A stretch of DNA of 64,000 nucleotides from Streptomyces sp. CG 926 (GCF_003148825.1 NZ_QGGZ01000010.1:1-64000); one strand, 5' to 3'; positions 43,686-52,960 are shown, numbered from the stretch's first letter. The notes: generated from the letters alone by a model not told the origin. Made by a program: numbers and translations.

Positions 43686-44425
43686 AACAGCGAATAGAAC
43701 TGCACCTGGCCGGCGCACGACTGAACCTCCGCAGGGAGCGGTGGCTCGCAGAGGGCTTGTCTGTATCGCCCATCCTGTGCCACCACCGAGCACATGCACA
43801 CGCACCGACCGAGCGCGGGCCGGCCACCGCCCCTGACCGCCTTGCCGTGCTGATCACAGGACCCGACTGGGGCGTGGCCTTGTCCGTCGAGCTGCAGCCC
43901 CACGGGACGGCAAATCTGGCGTACCACGCACCCCTCGGGTCGGTGGAGAAGCGCTTCCACATCCGCTCCCTCGAGGCATGGGACGCACTGCTGGACGACG
44001 CCGTCCGGCGCGCTCAGGGCCTGAAGGTGCAGCACGCCCACCTGCTTGCCACCAGCTGCACCACGGGCTGGCTCGACTGGTTCCACGGCGAGTTGTGGCT
44101 GCTGCCGGACTCCTTGGTCCGCATTCGCGGCGGATTCGTCGACACCGTCGTCAACTCCATCAGCCCCGCCGAACGGGAACACAATGCCACCACTGTGATC
44201 GGCTACGACCCGACGACCGTCCTCCAGGCGCACCACACCAACAAGGTCATCCCCCTCGACAGGATCGCGCACGCCGGTCTGCACCGCGGTCTCACCACGT
44301 CCGGCCTTGCCGTCACGATGACGGACCGCACCCGCCACAAACTGCTGTGGCTGTCCTCCGAACCAGCCCGCCGCGTACTGATGGACCGGCTTCTGCCCGT
44401 ACTCGGTTCCCGCTTGACCACGTGA
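43682..44425 (+). CDS. Protein of unknown function
   Basis: The product is 247 residues from ATG 43682 (CAGGG upstream). It has mixed alpha/beta composition with no signal peptide or membrane segment. Readable landmarks are LAVLITGPDWGVALSVELQP, TSCTTGWLDWFHGELWLLPD and a C-terminal part HKLLWLSSEPARRVLMDRLL. The region IPLDRIAHAGLHRGL followed by a hydrophobic strand is reminiscent of PH-like membrane-associated folds, but no family is claimed. It overlaps the preceding small frame by four bases. The gene downstream is convergent and 417 bp away. Confidence 0.75.
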   Translation: MKQRIELHLAGARLNLRRERWLAEGLSVSPILCHHRAHAHAPTERGPATAPDRLAVLITGPDWGVALSVELQPHGTANLAYHAPLGSVEKRFHIRSLEAWDALLDDAVRRAQGLKVQHAHLLATSCTTGWLDWFHGELWLLPDSLVRIRGGFVDTVVNSISPAEREHNATTVIGYDPTTVLQAHHTNKVIPLDRIAHAGLHRGLTTSGLAVTMTDRTRHKLLWLSSEPARRVLMDRLLPVLGSRLTT

Positions 44426-44842
44426 GCCGACCGGGCGAACAGGCGGTCAACCGGCACAGGAAGGCCGTCGACGAGTACGAGGCGCCGGGTCGGCCAGGGG
44501 GACGGCTTCGACGAGGTCCTGCATGATGAGGCACTCATCGCATGCCTCCTACCGGGCTACTTCCACCATGGCGCAAGCAGCCCGCACATCACCTTCAACG
44601 GATGCCGAAGGCCTATCCGAGCAGGGACTTTCGTCGGCCGACCGTTCGGCAAAACCTCTCCCCGACGTCGGTGCTCCCGGCGCCCACCAGCAAGACAACC
44701 GCCGGCCCGAGACCTCGGTCTACCGAGCCGGTCCGGCAAGGTGCTTCAGAACGTCCGCCGCGGCCTCGACACCGATCCGAATCTGCCGGAGTTCGCCGGT
44801 CCTCGACCACCGCGCGGCACAACGAACGAGTTCGCCGGCAGA
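44426..44842. other. Gap between convergent genes
   Basis: No supported gene and no strong terminator hairpin were seen between the two converging genes. Confidence 0.35.
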
Positions 44843-45469
44843 TCAGTCGCGCGGCGATTCGCCGGCAGCCGAGCGGCGGCCCCCGAGGGAGGCGACCAGC
44901 GCGGCTGCCACGATCGCCGCATCCGCCTCGGCGACGTCCGACGGGTACTCCGGCAGCAGGTCGTCCCAGACGGGCATCCAAGATCCGTACAGCTGGCTCT
45001 GCCCCTCGGGCCGGGCGAAGAACCAGATGTGCAGGTGCGCGCCGCCGTCTCCGATGCGGTAGACGTGGGCTCGCGAAATGTGCGGCAGGGCCTGCACGTG
45101 GCGGACGATGTGCGTGGACAGGACCCCCAGTTCGGCTGCCAGTGCGTCGGGCAGGTCGGCCATGTCGTGGTGCTCACGCGGATGCAGCATGAGCACCAGC
45201 GGCACACCGACGCCCGGGATCCGGGTGAGGCGCCAACTGTCGTTGAACCAGATCCCTTCGTCCCGGTCCCGGCACGACCCGCAGTTCGCCGGGTCCTCGC
45301 CGTGTCGCGGAGGCTCGGGCAGAACCGGCGGGCGCAGCGGCGCGACGCGCAATCCCTCCGGCTCGAAGGGGCTGACATCCCACCCGGTCATGCGCGCGAG
45401 CGGGAGCCGACGCTCACCGTCTGCGGCGGCAAGCGCGTGGTCGTAGAACTCATCGGGTCGTAAGGCCAT
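44843..45469 (-). CDS. HIT-like (histidine triad) superfamily protein
   Basis: The product is 208 residues from ATG 45469. A CGSC pair near residue 58 (NCGSCRDRDEGIWFNDSW) is a probable zinc site as in GalT-like HIT proteins. The triad region reads GGAHLHIWFFARP near residue 150, so only two of the three histidines of the HxHxH signature remain. PLVLMLHPREHHDMADLP upstream is also typical. HIT proteins hydrolyse or transfer nucleotidyl groups. The altered triad may change activity. No Shine-Dalgarno is seen, and TACCCT sits seven bases before the ATG, which suggests a leaderless message. The gene is monocistronic. Confidence 0.8.
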   Translation of the reverse strand: MALRPDEFYDHALAAADGERRLPLARMTGWDVSPFEPEGLRVAPLRPPVLPEPPRHGEDPANCGSCRDRDEGIWFNDSWRLTRIPGVGVPLVLMLHPREHHDMADLPDALAAELGVLSTHIVRHVQALPHISRAHVYRIGDGGAHLHIWFFARPEGQSQLYGSWMPVWDDLLPEYPSDVAEADAAIVAAALVASLGGRRSAAGESPRD

Positions 45470-45602
45470 GATCCGAAGGGTAGTTCGACTTCGACGCCCG
45501 TGCGGACGGACCGGGGTGGAGAGCCAGCAGGTCGTCGCGGCACGAACGGTCCTCCTGGAGGCTTCGCACCAGTAGGGGCGTGGCACCTGCTCGACTCCGG
45601 AG

Positions 45603-46190
45603 TCAGAGCTCCGACGCCATGCGGTACGCATGTGGATGCGCGTGGAGGCCCGGCGAAGTGAGGACCAGAGCGCGGTTGTCCCGTCCGGCGGCCATGTGGT
45701 CGAGCCATCGCTCGTACCAGGCGAGGAAGTCCGGGGCCGAGGAGACGTTCGGGCCCCAGAAGCCTTCGGCGTTGCCGATGAGCACGCGACCGGTGAGGGG
45801 TCCGGTCACGCCTATGAGCGCGAGGTCGGTACAGCCGCGTTCGATGATCGCCAGGAAGAGGTGACCGTCGCGGGTGGCGCGGTGGACCCGGGTGAATCCT
45901 CGCGTGCCGGTGTCGGAGACCGCCCGGTTCATCGTGAAGAGGGCGCAGCGTTCCAGCGGGACCAGTCCGTAGTACGGGGACGCGCCGCTGCCGCCCATGG
46001 CGATGAGGAAGTCGCGATAGGGCTGTGGAAGTTCCACGTCGTGCTCGACTTCGAAGGCATCCACCCGCGCTTCGAGCAGGCAGGGACCGAGACGAAATGC
46101 GTGCCGTTCCTCGCCGAAGGAATGGCTTCGGCCCGGGGTGTAGGGGATGCGTGCCAGCTTGCGTCGCAGCCGCGGGATGCGGGAGTCCAT
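45603..46190 (-). CDS. SUKH (SMI1/KNR4) domain protein
   Basis: The product is 195 residues from ATG 46190, with GGAGAGAAGAG upstream. The SUKH signature reads VDAFEVEHDVELPQPYRDFL then IAMGGSGASPYYGLVPLE, with the later conserved strands DGHLFLAIIERGCTDLALIG and GPNVSSAPDFLAWYERWLD. The length is normal for a single SUKH domain. There is no signal peptide. SUKH proteins are often immunity proteins for nuclease and other toxins, and no toxin gene is adjacent here, so it may be an orphan immunity gene. It is 133 bp upstream of the HIT-like gene on the same strand. Confidence 0.88.
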   Translation of the reverse strand: MDSRIPRLRRKLARIPYTPGRSHSFGEERHAFRLGPCLLEARVDAFEVEHDVELPQPYRDFLIAMGGSGASPYYGLVPLERCALFTMNRAVSDTGTRGFTRVHRATRDGHLFLAIIERGCTDLALIGVTGPLTGRVLIGNAEGFWGPNVSSAPDFLAWYERWLDHMAAGRDNRALVLTSPGLHAHPHAYRMASEL

Positions 46191-46746
46191 GCGAGCTCTT
46201 CTCTCCTCTCGCCGCAGCCTATAGACCCCTGGCAATCGACCGGCCACCGGGGCAGGGGATGCGTGGGCCGCCGTCGGCCGTCCGGGTGCGGCGCCGCTTC
46301 GCTGCCGACGGCTTGCCCGCGCTTCGCGGTCGCACCCCGTCATCGTGCGCCGTCGCCCCGTTCTCCTGCCGTGACGGCGAAGTCCCGGCGCGGCTCGCGC
46401 CTGCCCCCGCCGCCTCGCTAGCCCTCTCGTTCGTCGCCTCCGTCGTCGACTCCCTCGTCGCCTCCCCCACCCTTCGGGTGCGACGGGCCTCGGCAGGGTC
46501 GTGGCGTGCGCCGACACACCGGATCGAGGGCGCCGTACACCGACGAGCGCGAGTCGCCCGGGTCGTTCGGCCCCGCCCGGGAACGGTTCTCCGGGCTCCC
46601 GGTGCGCCGACCAGGCGTCGTGGTGCGGACGTTCGTCCACAGAACCCGGTGCGAAGGGGGAGTCCGGCGTACGGTCGAACGACCGGCCGCGCCCCACCCG
46701 GCGGAGCCGGTCCTCCTCGACGTCCGATCCGAACGGGAGCCCGCCG
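46191..46746. other. Divergent intergenic region
   Basis: The region is very GC-rich, with low-complexity CGTCGTC tracts near 46425-46470. It should hold promoters for the SUKH gene (minus) and the membrane protein (plus). No gene was recognised. Confidence 0.35.
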
Positions 46747-47352
46747 ATGCGCCTCTACGCACAGACTCCAGCACGTCGGAACCGCCAGATCCTCGCGGAC
46801 CTGATCGCCGTAGGCCTCATGGCCGCCGCCGTGTGGTTCGCCCTGACCGTCCACGACGCCATCATGCTGCTGGCCGAGCCCGGGCGTAGGGTCGAGAGCT
46901 CGGGCGACAGCCTCGCCACGGAGCTCGGGAACGCCGGCGAGGCGGCCTCGAACGTGCCGTTCGTCGGCGGTCTCCTGAAGAAGCCGCTGCAATCCGCTTC
47001 CGAGGCCAGTACCGGGATCGCCGACGCCGGACAGTCGCTCCAGGACGCCGTCAGCCAGGTGGCGAACCTGACCACACTGGCGCTGATCGTCGTCCCGGTG
47101 GCCGTCGTACTGCTGCTCTGGCTCCCTGCCCGCCTGCGCTGGATCCGGCGCAGCGTGACCATGCGGCGCCTCCTCGACGCGCCCGGGGGTGCCGACCTGC
47201 TCGCCCTGCGCGCCCTCACCGGCAGGCTGGGCGACCTCGCCGCGCTGCCCACGCCCGAGGGCGGTCTCGCCGACGCCTGGCGGCGCGGGGACCAGCGGGT
47301 CATCGCCGATCTCGCCGAGATCGCACTCAAGCGGGCCGGCTTGCGCCCCTGA
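46747..47352 (+). CDS. Two-pass membrane protein of unknown function
   Basis: The product is 201 residues from ATG 46747 (GGGAG upstream). Two hydrophobic segments (about residues 15-40, LIAVGLMAAAVWFALTVHDA, and about 115-140, LALIVVPVAVVLLLWLPARL) flank an extracytoplasmic loop of about 70 residues with small, acidic composition. The C-terminal 60 residues are cytoplasmic and charged (LRALTGRLGDLAALPTPEGG). The architecture is common in actinomycetes and uncharacterised. The next gene is convergent and starts 20 bp beyond its stop. Confidence 0.8.
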   Translation: MRLYAQTPARRNRQILADLIAVGLMAAAVWFALTVHDAIMLLAEPGRRVESSGDSLATELGNAGEAASNVPFVGGLLKKPLQSASEASTGIADAGQSLQDAVSQVANLTTLALIVVPVAVVLLLWLPARLRWIRRSVTMRRLLDAPGGADLLALRALTGRLGDLAALPTPEGGLADAWRRGDQRVIADLAEIALKRAGLRP

Positions 47353-47372
47353 CGGGCGGGAGGGGCCGGGCG

Positions 47373-47999
47373 TCAGACGCGGGGGCGTCCCGTGAAGGAG
47401 GGTCGGAGGCGCCGGTGTTCGAGGGCCGCGGCGAGGAAGTAGGCGCCGCCGCCCGCGACGGCGAGGACCCCGTAAAGGCCGGGCGTGGCGAACCACAGTG
47501 CGGCGGTGGAGGTCAGGGCGAGCCAGATGCCGAGGCCGTAGTGCAGCAGGTTGCGGCGTACGGCGCCTTCGGCGAGGTACAGCAGGCCGACGATCAGACC
47601 GGAGCCGGCGGGCCAGAGGACGGACTGAAGCTCCGGCTGTCCGAGTACGGAGGTGAGTCCGGTGATGGCGAGGAACAGGGCGGTGAAGCCGGCGATCCAG
47701 GCGGCGCCGAGCAACCGGCCGGACAGGATCTCGGCCGGCGAGGCCCCGAGCTGGGCCCGCAGGGCAGCCATGGTGGTCAGCACGATGCCGATCACGAGGC
47801 CGCCGCCGAGGAGCGTCATGGGCAGCCAACCGGGCAGGTCGAGCAAGGGGCGGTCGCCCTGGGAAGCCGCGGCGGCGCCGTGGCCCAGTACGTAGGCGAG
47901 TCCGAAGCTGAGGTAGGCCGCGCGGTTGTCGACCTCACGCGGGCGACCGGTGGGGTGGGCATGGACGACGGGCGGCGAAGCGGTTGCGGAGCCGGACAC
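47373..47999 (-). CDS. Polytopic membrane protein of unknown function
   Basis: The product is 208 residues from GTG 47999, chosen because GGAGG lies eight bases upstream. An in-frame ATG five codons earlier has no ribosome binding site. Six hydrophobic segments follow (including AYLSFGLAYVLGHGAAAASQ, LLGGGLVIGIVLTTMAAL, WIAGFTALFLAITGLTSV and NLLHYGLGIWLALTSTAALW). The C-terminus is basic. Family assignment was not possible. On the minus strand 48130-48245 upstream, a short protein-like stretch (APVVVSLTTLIDAPLATFRE) may be a decayed gene. Confidence 0.78.
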   Translation of the reverse strand: MSGSATASPPVVHAHPTGRPREVDNRAAYLSFGLAYVLGHGAAAASQGDRPLLDLPGWLPMTLLGGGLVIGIVLTTMAALRAQLGASPAEILSGRLLGAAWIAGFTALFLAITGLTSVLGQPELQSVLWPAGSGLIVGLLYLAEGAVRRNLLHYGLGIWLALTSTAALWFATPGLYGVLAVAGGGAYFLAAALEHRRLRPSFTGRPRV

Positions 48000-48253
48000 A
48001 GTGGAGACCTCCATCTGAGAGGGCGGGGTGACGGGGTGACGGGAGGGGTGATGCGCCGCACGGCGACGGCCGGCGAACGCCGACCGAAGACTCGGGCGGG
48101 CTGTTCGGCCGGGCCCGGTCGGTGCCGGGCGCCCGGACCTACCGACCGGTTGTCGATGTCGGTGTGCAGTTCCCGGAAGGTGGCGAGTGGGGCGTCGATC
48201 AGCGTCGTGAGGCTGACGACGACGGGGGCACGGATGCCCTTTCCGGTTCCGGA

Positions 48254-49756
48254 TCAGGAGGCGGGTGCGCGGTCGGCCGTCTGGCCTTGTCCGGGCTGTA
48301 CCGCACGGGCGGGAGCGGCAGGGGGTGCGAGCCCGCGGTCGCGCCGGGACGTACGCGTGAGCGCCACGGCGAGGAGTGCGGTGGTGGCGAGGATGGCGGC
48401 GGAGACGGTGAAGGCGGCCTGGTAGCCGGCGGTGAGGGCGTCCAGGGGTGGCCGGTCGGTGGTGGCGTGCGCGGTGACGGAGCCGGCCAGGGTGGCGAGG
48501 GCGGCGAGTCCGACGGCGCCGCCGACCTGGCGGGTGGTGTTCACCAGCCCGCCGGCGAGGCCGGCGTCCTGGCGGGGTACGCCGTCCACGGCGAGCGCGG
48601 TCAGCTGCACGAAGGCGATGCTCAGGCCCAGGCCGACCAGGACGCTCGGCCCGAGGACGTCGACGAGGTAACTCCCGTCCGGCCGCATCCACGACAACCA
48701 CAACAGACCGGCGGCCTCGGTCAGCAGAGCCGCCGTGAGGGTCGCCGTGGCCCCGATGCGGGCCGTGATACGGGGTGCCACCATCGCGCCGAGCATGTTG
48801 GCCACGGCGAGCGGGAGTTGGCCCGCCCCGGTGGCCAGCGGGCCCATGCCGAGGACCTGTTGCTGGTAGAGCGGCAGGAAGAAGAACAGCGCGATCCATA
48901 CGGACCCCAGCAACGCCATCAGCAGATTGCCCGCGGCGACCCGGCCGGTCCTGAACAGCCTCGGCGGGATCAGGGCATCCGGTCGGCGGCGTTCGACCAG
49001 CGCGAAGAGCACGAGCAGCACGACGGCGCCCAGGAGGGCGGCCAGTACCCCGGCGTCCGTCCAGCCGGCGCCGCGTGCCGTGGTCAGCCCCCACACCAGA
49101 GCGGTCAGGGCGAGGGTGACGGTCGCGGTACCCAGCAGATCGAACCGCCCGGATCCGCGGTCGGCGGCCCGGGGTACGAGCGCCACCACGGCGATGGCGA
49201 CCAGCGCCGTCCCGAGCGCGACGGCGTGGAAGACCCACGGCCAGCCCCACGCCTGGGTGAGCACACCGCCCAGGAGTACCCCGCCCGCTCCCCCGGCGCC
49301 GGAGACGGCACCCCACACACCCAAGGCTCTGCCTCGGCCGGGGCCGGGCGGAAACAGGTCGAGCGCCAGGGCGAGCGCGGCCGGGGCGATCGCGGCGGCG
49401 CCGGCACCCTGCACGGCGCGGGCGGCGATCAGCAGGCCCGGCGAGCCGGCCAGCCCCGCCGCCAGCGAGGCCCCTGCGAACACTGCGAGGCCGACGAGCA
49501 GCACCCGGCGGCGGCCGAGGAGGTCACCTGCCCGGCCCCCGGCCAGCAGCAGCGCACCGAACGCCAGGCCGTAGGCGTTGACCACCCAGGTGGTGCCGCC
49601 GTCCGACAGGCCCACTCCGGAACGGATCTGCGGCAACGCCACGTTCACGATCGAGGTGGCAAGCATCACGGTGAACTGTGCTGCGGCCAGGGCCGCGAGT
49701 GCGGCCCCCGGTCGAGGTGGGGCGGCCGCCCGGCTCTTCATGCGTCCAAGGTTCAT
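48254..49756 (-). CDS. MFS drug-resistance transporter, EmrB/QacA type
   Basis: The product is 500 residues from ATG 49756, with an alternative ATG at 49741. There are fourteen predicted membrane segments. Motif A appears as GRAGDLLGRRRVLLVG, and motif C-like GAVSGAGGAGGVLLGGVLTQ in segment five marks a proton antiporter. The first segment contains SIVNVALPQI, typical of the 14-TMS drug:H+ antiporter-2 family that exports antibiotics and antiseptics. The C-terminal tail is basic and Pro-rich. No regulator is adjacent. The substrate is unknown. Confidence 0.92.
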   Translation of the reverse strand: MNLGRMKSRAAAPPRPGAALAALAAAQFTVMLATSIVNVALPQIRSGVGLSDGGTTWVVNAYGLAFGALLLAGGRAGDLLGRRRVLLVGLAVFAGASLAAGLAGSPGLLIAARAVQGAGAAAIAPAALALALDLFPPGPGRGRALGVWGAVSGAGGAGGVLLGGVLTQAWGWPWVFHAVALGTALVAIAVVALVPRAADRGSGRFDLLGTATVTLALTALVWGLTTARGAGWTDAGVLAALLGAVVLLVLFALVERRRPDALIPPRLFRTGRVAAGNLLMALLGSVWIALFFFLPLYQQQVLGMGPLATGAGQLPLAVANMLGAMVAPRITARIGATATLTAALLTEAAGLLWLSWMRPDGSYLVDVLGPSVLVGLGLSIAFVQLTALAVDGVPRQDAGLAGGLVNTTRQVGGAVGLAALATLAGSVTAHATTDRPPLDALTAGYQAAFTVSAAILATTALLAVALTRTSRRDRGLAPPAAPARAVQPGQGQTADRAPAS

Positions 49757-49915
49757 GGCGCACAGACTCGACGCGGACGGTGTCCACTCTCCATGCCTGG
49801 CAGGGGTGATGACGGTCCAGTCCTGTCCGTCCCTGTCCACTCGGCCGTGCGCTCACGGCAGGGCCGGCGCTACGGCGGGGACGGCATGCCCCGTGCCCGC
49901 CGTAGCTTCGGTCGC

Positions 49916-50974
49916 TCAGCCCACGCGTTCGATACGCGCCCGCCGGATCAGGTTCTTCCCCGGCTCCCGAACCGTGTCGAAGGCAGAGTTGTTCAACAGC
50001 ACACAGCTACCCGACGGGCCGTTCACCGTCACGGTCGTCGCCTTACCGTTGTCGAGATTCGTCACCTTCAACTTCGTCCCCACCGGGAACGTCCCACTCG
50101 ACGCCGCCGGCGCACCCGCCTCACCCGACAACGTCACCGTCGACCCCTGACACACCACTTCACCGGTCGCCGGCGGCACCTGAACAGCCGCTCCACCCGA
50201 CGCGGCCGCCCCACCGGACGCACCCGCAGCAGGCGCCGCAGGGGCCGCCGCGCCACCACCGCCACCACCCACCCGCTCGATACGCGCCCGCCGGATCAGG
50301 TTCTTCCCCGGCTCCCGAACCGTGTCGAAGGCAGAGTTGTTCAACAGCACACAGCTACCCGACGGGCCGTTCACCGTCACGGTCGTCGCCTTACCGTTGT
50401 CCAGGTTCGTCACCTTCAACTTCGTCCCCACCGGGAACGTCCCACTCGACGCCGCCGGCGCACCCGCCTCACCCGACAACGTCACCGTCGACCCCTGACA
50501 CACGACCTCACCGGTCGCCGGCGGCACCTGAACAGCCGCTCCACCCGACGCGGCCGCCCCACCGGACGCACCCGCAGCAGGCGCCGCAGGGGCCGCCGCG
50601 CCACCACCGCCACCACCCACCCGCTCGATACGCGCCCGCCGGATCAAATTCTTCCCTGGCTCCCGCACCTTCTCGAACGCCGCATTGTTCAACAGCACAC
50701 AACTACCTGACGGACCGTTCACGGCGACCGTCGTCGACTGACCGTTGTCGAGATTCGTCACCTTCAACTTCGTCCCCACCGGGAACGTCCCACTCGAAGC
50801 CGCCGGCGCACCCGCCTCACCCGACAACGTCACCGTCGACCCCTGACACACGACGTCGGGAACCGCGGCATTACCGATCGCCACCGTGGCGGCGACCCCG
50901 CCGATCACCAGGGCTCCCGCGACGGCAGAGAGCACGAGCTTCTTCTTGAGACTCATGGTCCGTTTTCTGGACAC
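49916..50974 (-). CDS. Secreted protein with three near-identical beta-barrel-like modules
   Basis: The product is 352 residues from GTG 50974, preceded by GAGGAG. Residues 1-36 are a signal peptide. Three modules start at residues 41, 157 and 273, each with an 80-residue domain (VVCQGSTVTLSGEAGAPAAS, FPVGTKLKVTNLDNG, NGPSGSCVLLNN, PGKNLIRRARIERVG). The first two are followed by a 36-residue Gly/Ala/Pro linker. The pattern GTKLKVTNLDNG-TTVTVNGPSG resembles the double-psi beta-barrel of RlpA/expansin-type proteins, but the usual catalytic Asp is not obvious. Each domain has two cysteines, probably one disulfide. A cell-wall or glycan-binding role is inferred. The gene is monocistronic. Confidence 0.85.
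   Translation of the reverse strand: MSRKRTMSLKKKLVLSAVAGALVIGGVAATVAIGNAAVPDVVCQGSTVTLSGEAGAPAASSGTFPVGTKLKVTNLDNGQSTTVAVNGPSGSCVLLNNAAFEKVREPGKNLIRRARIERVGGGGGGAAAPAAPAAGASGGAAASGGAAVQVPPATGEVVCQGSTVTLSGEAGAPAASSGTFPVGTKLKVTNLDNGKATTVTVNGPSGSCVLLNNSAFDTVREPGKNLIRRARIERVGGGGGGAAAPAAPAAGASGGAAASGGAAVQVPPATGEVVCQGSTVTLSGEAGAPAASSGTFPVGTKLKVTNLDNGKATTVTVNGPSGSCVLLNNSAFDTVREPGKNLIRRARIERVG
49919..50854 (-). repeat. 348-bp tandem coding repeats (two full, one partial)
   Basis: Units at 50854-50507, 50506-50159 and 50158-49919 (partial, 240 bp). The second and third units are almost identical at the DNA level, including synonymous positions. The first differs mainly in the second half of its domain. 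Confidence 0.9.
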
Positions 50975-51612
50975 TTGGCACTCCTCGATCCGATGGACGT
51001 TGTCCCCCCCTGACGTCCTGCATACGGCCGACTTCGCAAGGGAGTTCAGTCCTGTTGCCTTTTTACGAATCCGGCCGGGAGGAGGTTTGGATCGCCGCGT
51101 GGCGAGCCGGCACGCGGCTCGTGGCTCACGGGCGTACGTCCGAAGGCGCAGGTCACGGCCCCGTGGCTCAGGCTGGTCCACGTGTGTGCCGCACGCGTAC
51201 CGACGGCCTTGATCGACTCGGGGCGCGGCGACCACAGGCACGTTTAAGGTCCAGTTGATCTGCCCTTAACCCTCGCGCCCCGCTCACCGCCGGACCCACG
51301 GAGAGCGGGCGACAACGATGCACACCCACGGCGGAACCGTGTCGGGCCCGCATCATCGTTTCTTCCCTTGCAGCCCTGTGACCTGCAACAAAACCACGTT
51401 CCACGTACGAGTGACATGGTCGGGATTCGGTGGTTTTGGGCTACCTGCTTCGGGATCATGATTCCGGTTCCGCACATGACTACGGCATGACGCCGCCGGC
51501 ATGTGCAAGCCGTCCCCGAGCGTGTTGCGCGCCGCAACCGGGACGGCCCCCGCCGCGCCCCCCGCCCCGGGGGCGGGCTGTACCGCACCACGAGACAGAG
51601 GAGCCGGACTAC
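50975..51612. other. Divergent intergenic region
   Basis: This should carry the promoters of the repeat protein (minus) and the lipase-like gene (plus). Patches at about 51355-51500 are less GC-rich. No gene, operator or RNA element was recognised. Confidence 0.35.
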
Positions 51613-52863
51613 ATGTCCATGCCCGTTGTGAGCATCTGGGACAACACCTTCCCGGGCGTCCAGCCCCACCACCCGAGGGCATCGGCGTGGGACACCGAGT
51701 GGCCCCTCGACGGGGGCACCGCGTGGGTGTTCTACAGCAGCCCGGGTCAGACCCGGGTCAGGAAGCCGGTGATCCTCGCCGACGGATTCTCCTCCGGCAA
51801 GAGCGATCCCGACGCCCTGTGGAACGGTCTGGAGAACGGCGAATACCCCTTCATCTCCAAGCTGCGGGAGGCGGGCTTCGACCTGGTGCTCCTGGGCTTC
51901 GAGGAGCGGTCGGCGTCCATCATCGACAACGCCGACGTGGCGATCCAGTGCATCGAGAAGGCGATCGACGACCGCGAGGGGTCCGCCGAGCTGACGGTCG
52001 GCGGCTTCAGCATGGGAGGGCTGGTCACCCGTTACGCCTTGGCCAAGATGCACCACGACGGCGGCGACCACCAGACCTCGACCTTCCTCTCCTACGACAC
52101 CCCGCACACCGGAGCCTGGCTGCCCATCTCGGTACAGGCGTTCGCGCACTTCGTGAAGGACAACTGGGGCGCCCTCCCGGGATTCGGCGAACTCCTCAGC
52201 AGCTTCTCGCGGATGGTCAACAGCCCGGCCGCCCGGCAGTTGCTGCGCTGGCACATCGAGAGCGTCTCCGCCGAGGTCCGCCAGGACCGGGCCCGCACCG
52301 ACTTCCTCGCGGAACTGGAGCGCGTGGGCAGCTGGCCTCCCGGCGTGCGGCGGCTCGGGGTCGCCAACGGCACGGGCACCGGCGCCGGGAACAACATCCC
52401 GGCGGGCGTGACGGCGATGCGCACCACGGGCGCGGAGCTGACGGGCACCCGGCTGGACACGCAGGACACGGGCGAGCAGATCGTCGCCGTCCTGAAGAAG
52501 ACCGGATCCCCCGAGATCCCGATCACCGTCAGGGGCCTGCCCGACATCGACGGCGCTCCCGGTGGGCTGTTCCCCGAGGCCCTGAACCTGCCGGGCCGCC
52601 CCGCCAACTTCGGCACGGCCGCCATGCTGGCCGGGCTGCTCGAGGGCGAGCCGGCGGAGCTCACGTACAACGCGACCACGTTCGTGCCGAGCATCAGCGC
52701 CGTGGCGGCCGGCGAGATCGACGACCGCGACGCGCTCTACAGCAAGATCGACCCCGCCGACAGCGAGTTCGACCACTTCATGTGCGCGAGCGACAACCAA
52801 GGACACACCGTCATCACCGACGAACTCGGCCGCTGGATCGTGGACAAGCTCCGAACTCCCTGA
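51613..52863 (+). CDS. Lipase-like alpha/beta hydrolase
   Basis: The product is 416 residues from ATG 51613 (GAGGAG upstream). The nucleophile elbow is GGFSMGGLVTRYAL (Ser133), preceded by the oxyanion region KPVILADGFSSG and followed by SYDTPHTGAWLPIS, as in PGAP1-like or triacylglycerol lipases. A long C-terminal part includes GHTVITDELGRWIVD, where the histidine may complete the triad. There is no signal peptide, which is unusual for a lipase and suggests an intracellular esterase or non-classical export. It is monocistronic and ends at a bidirectional terminator. The substrate is unknown. Confidence 0.85.
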   Translation: MSMPVVSIWDNTFPGVQPHHPRASAWDTEWPLDGGTAWVFYSSPGQTRVRKPVILADGFSSGKSDPDALWNGLENGEYPFISKLREAGFDLVLLGFEERSASIIDNADVAIQCIEKAIDDREGSAELTVGGFSMGGLVTRYALAKMHHDGGDHQTSTFLSYDTPHTGAWLPISVQAFAHFVKDNWGALPGFGELLSSFSRMVNSPAARQLLRWHIESVSAEVRQDRARTDFLAELERVGSWPPGVRRLGVANGTGTGAGNNIPAGVTAMRTTGAELTGTRLDTQDTGEQIVAVLKKTGSPEIPITVRGLPDIDGAPGGLFPEALNLPGRPANFGTAAMLAGLLEGEPAELTYNATTFVPSISAVAAGEIDDRDALYSKIDPADSEFDHFMCASDNQGHTVITDELGRWIVDKLRTP

Positions 52864-52917
52864 CCCGCCCCCTTCGGAGCCCTGACGTGACGGTGAGCGT
52901 CCCGGTTCCGCCTGACC

Positions 52918-52945
52918 GGCGGGCCGGGGCGGTCACCGGCCCGCC
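52918..52945. terminator. Bidirectional terminator between convergent genes
   Basis: GGCGGGCCGG (52918-52927) and CCGGCCCGCC (52936-52945) form a perfect 10-bp stem between the lipase-like gene and the HTH gene. Confidence 0.7.
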
Positions 52946-52960
52946 TCGCGGTCGGTGTCC

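Noticed and set aside
48122..50710. An 862-codon plus-strand frame across the MFS and repeat-protein genes
   Set aside because: It is antisense to two well-supported genes and its apparent internal repeats simply mirror the 348-bp coding repeats.
49916..50974. Possible CRISPR-like array suggested by regular repeats
   Set aside because: The period is 348 bp and the repeats are in-frame protein modules, not short repeats with unique spacers.
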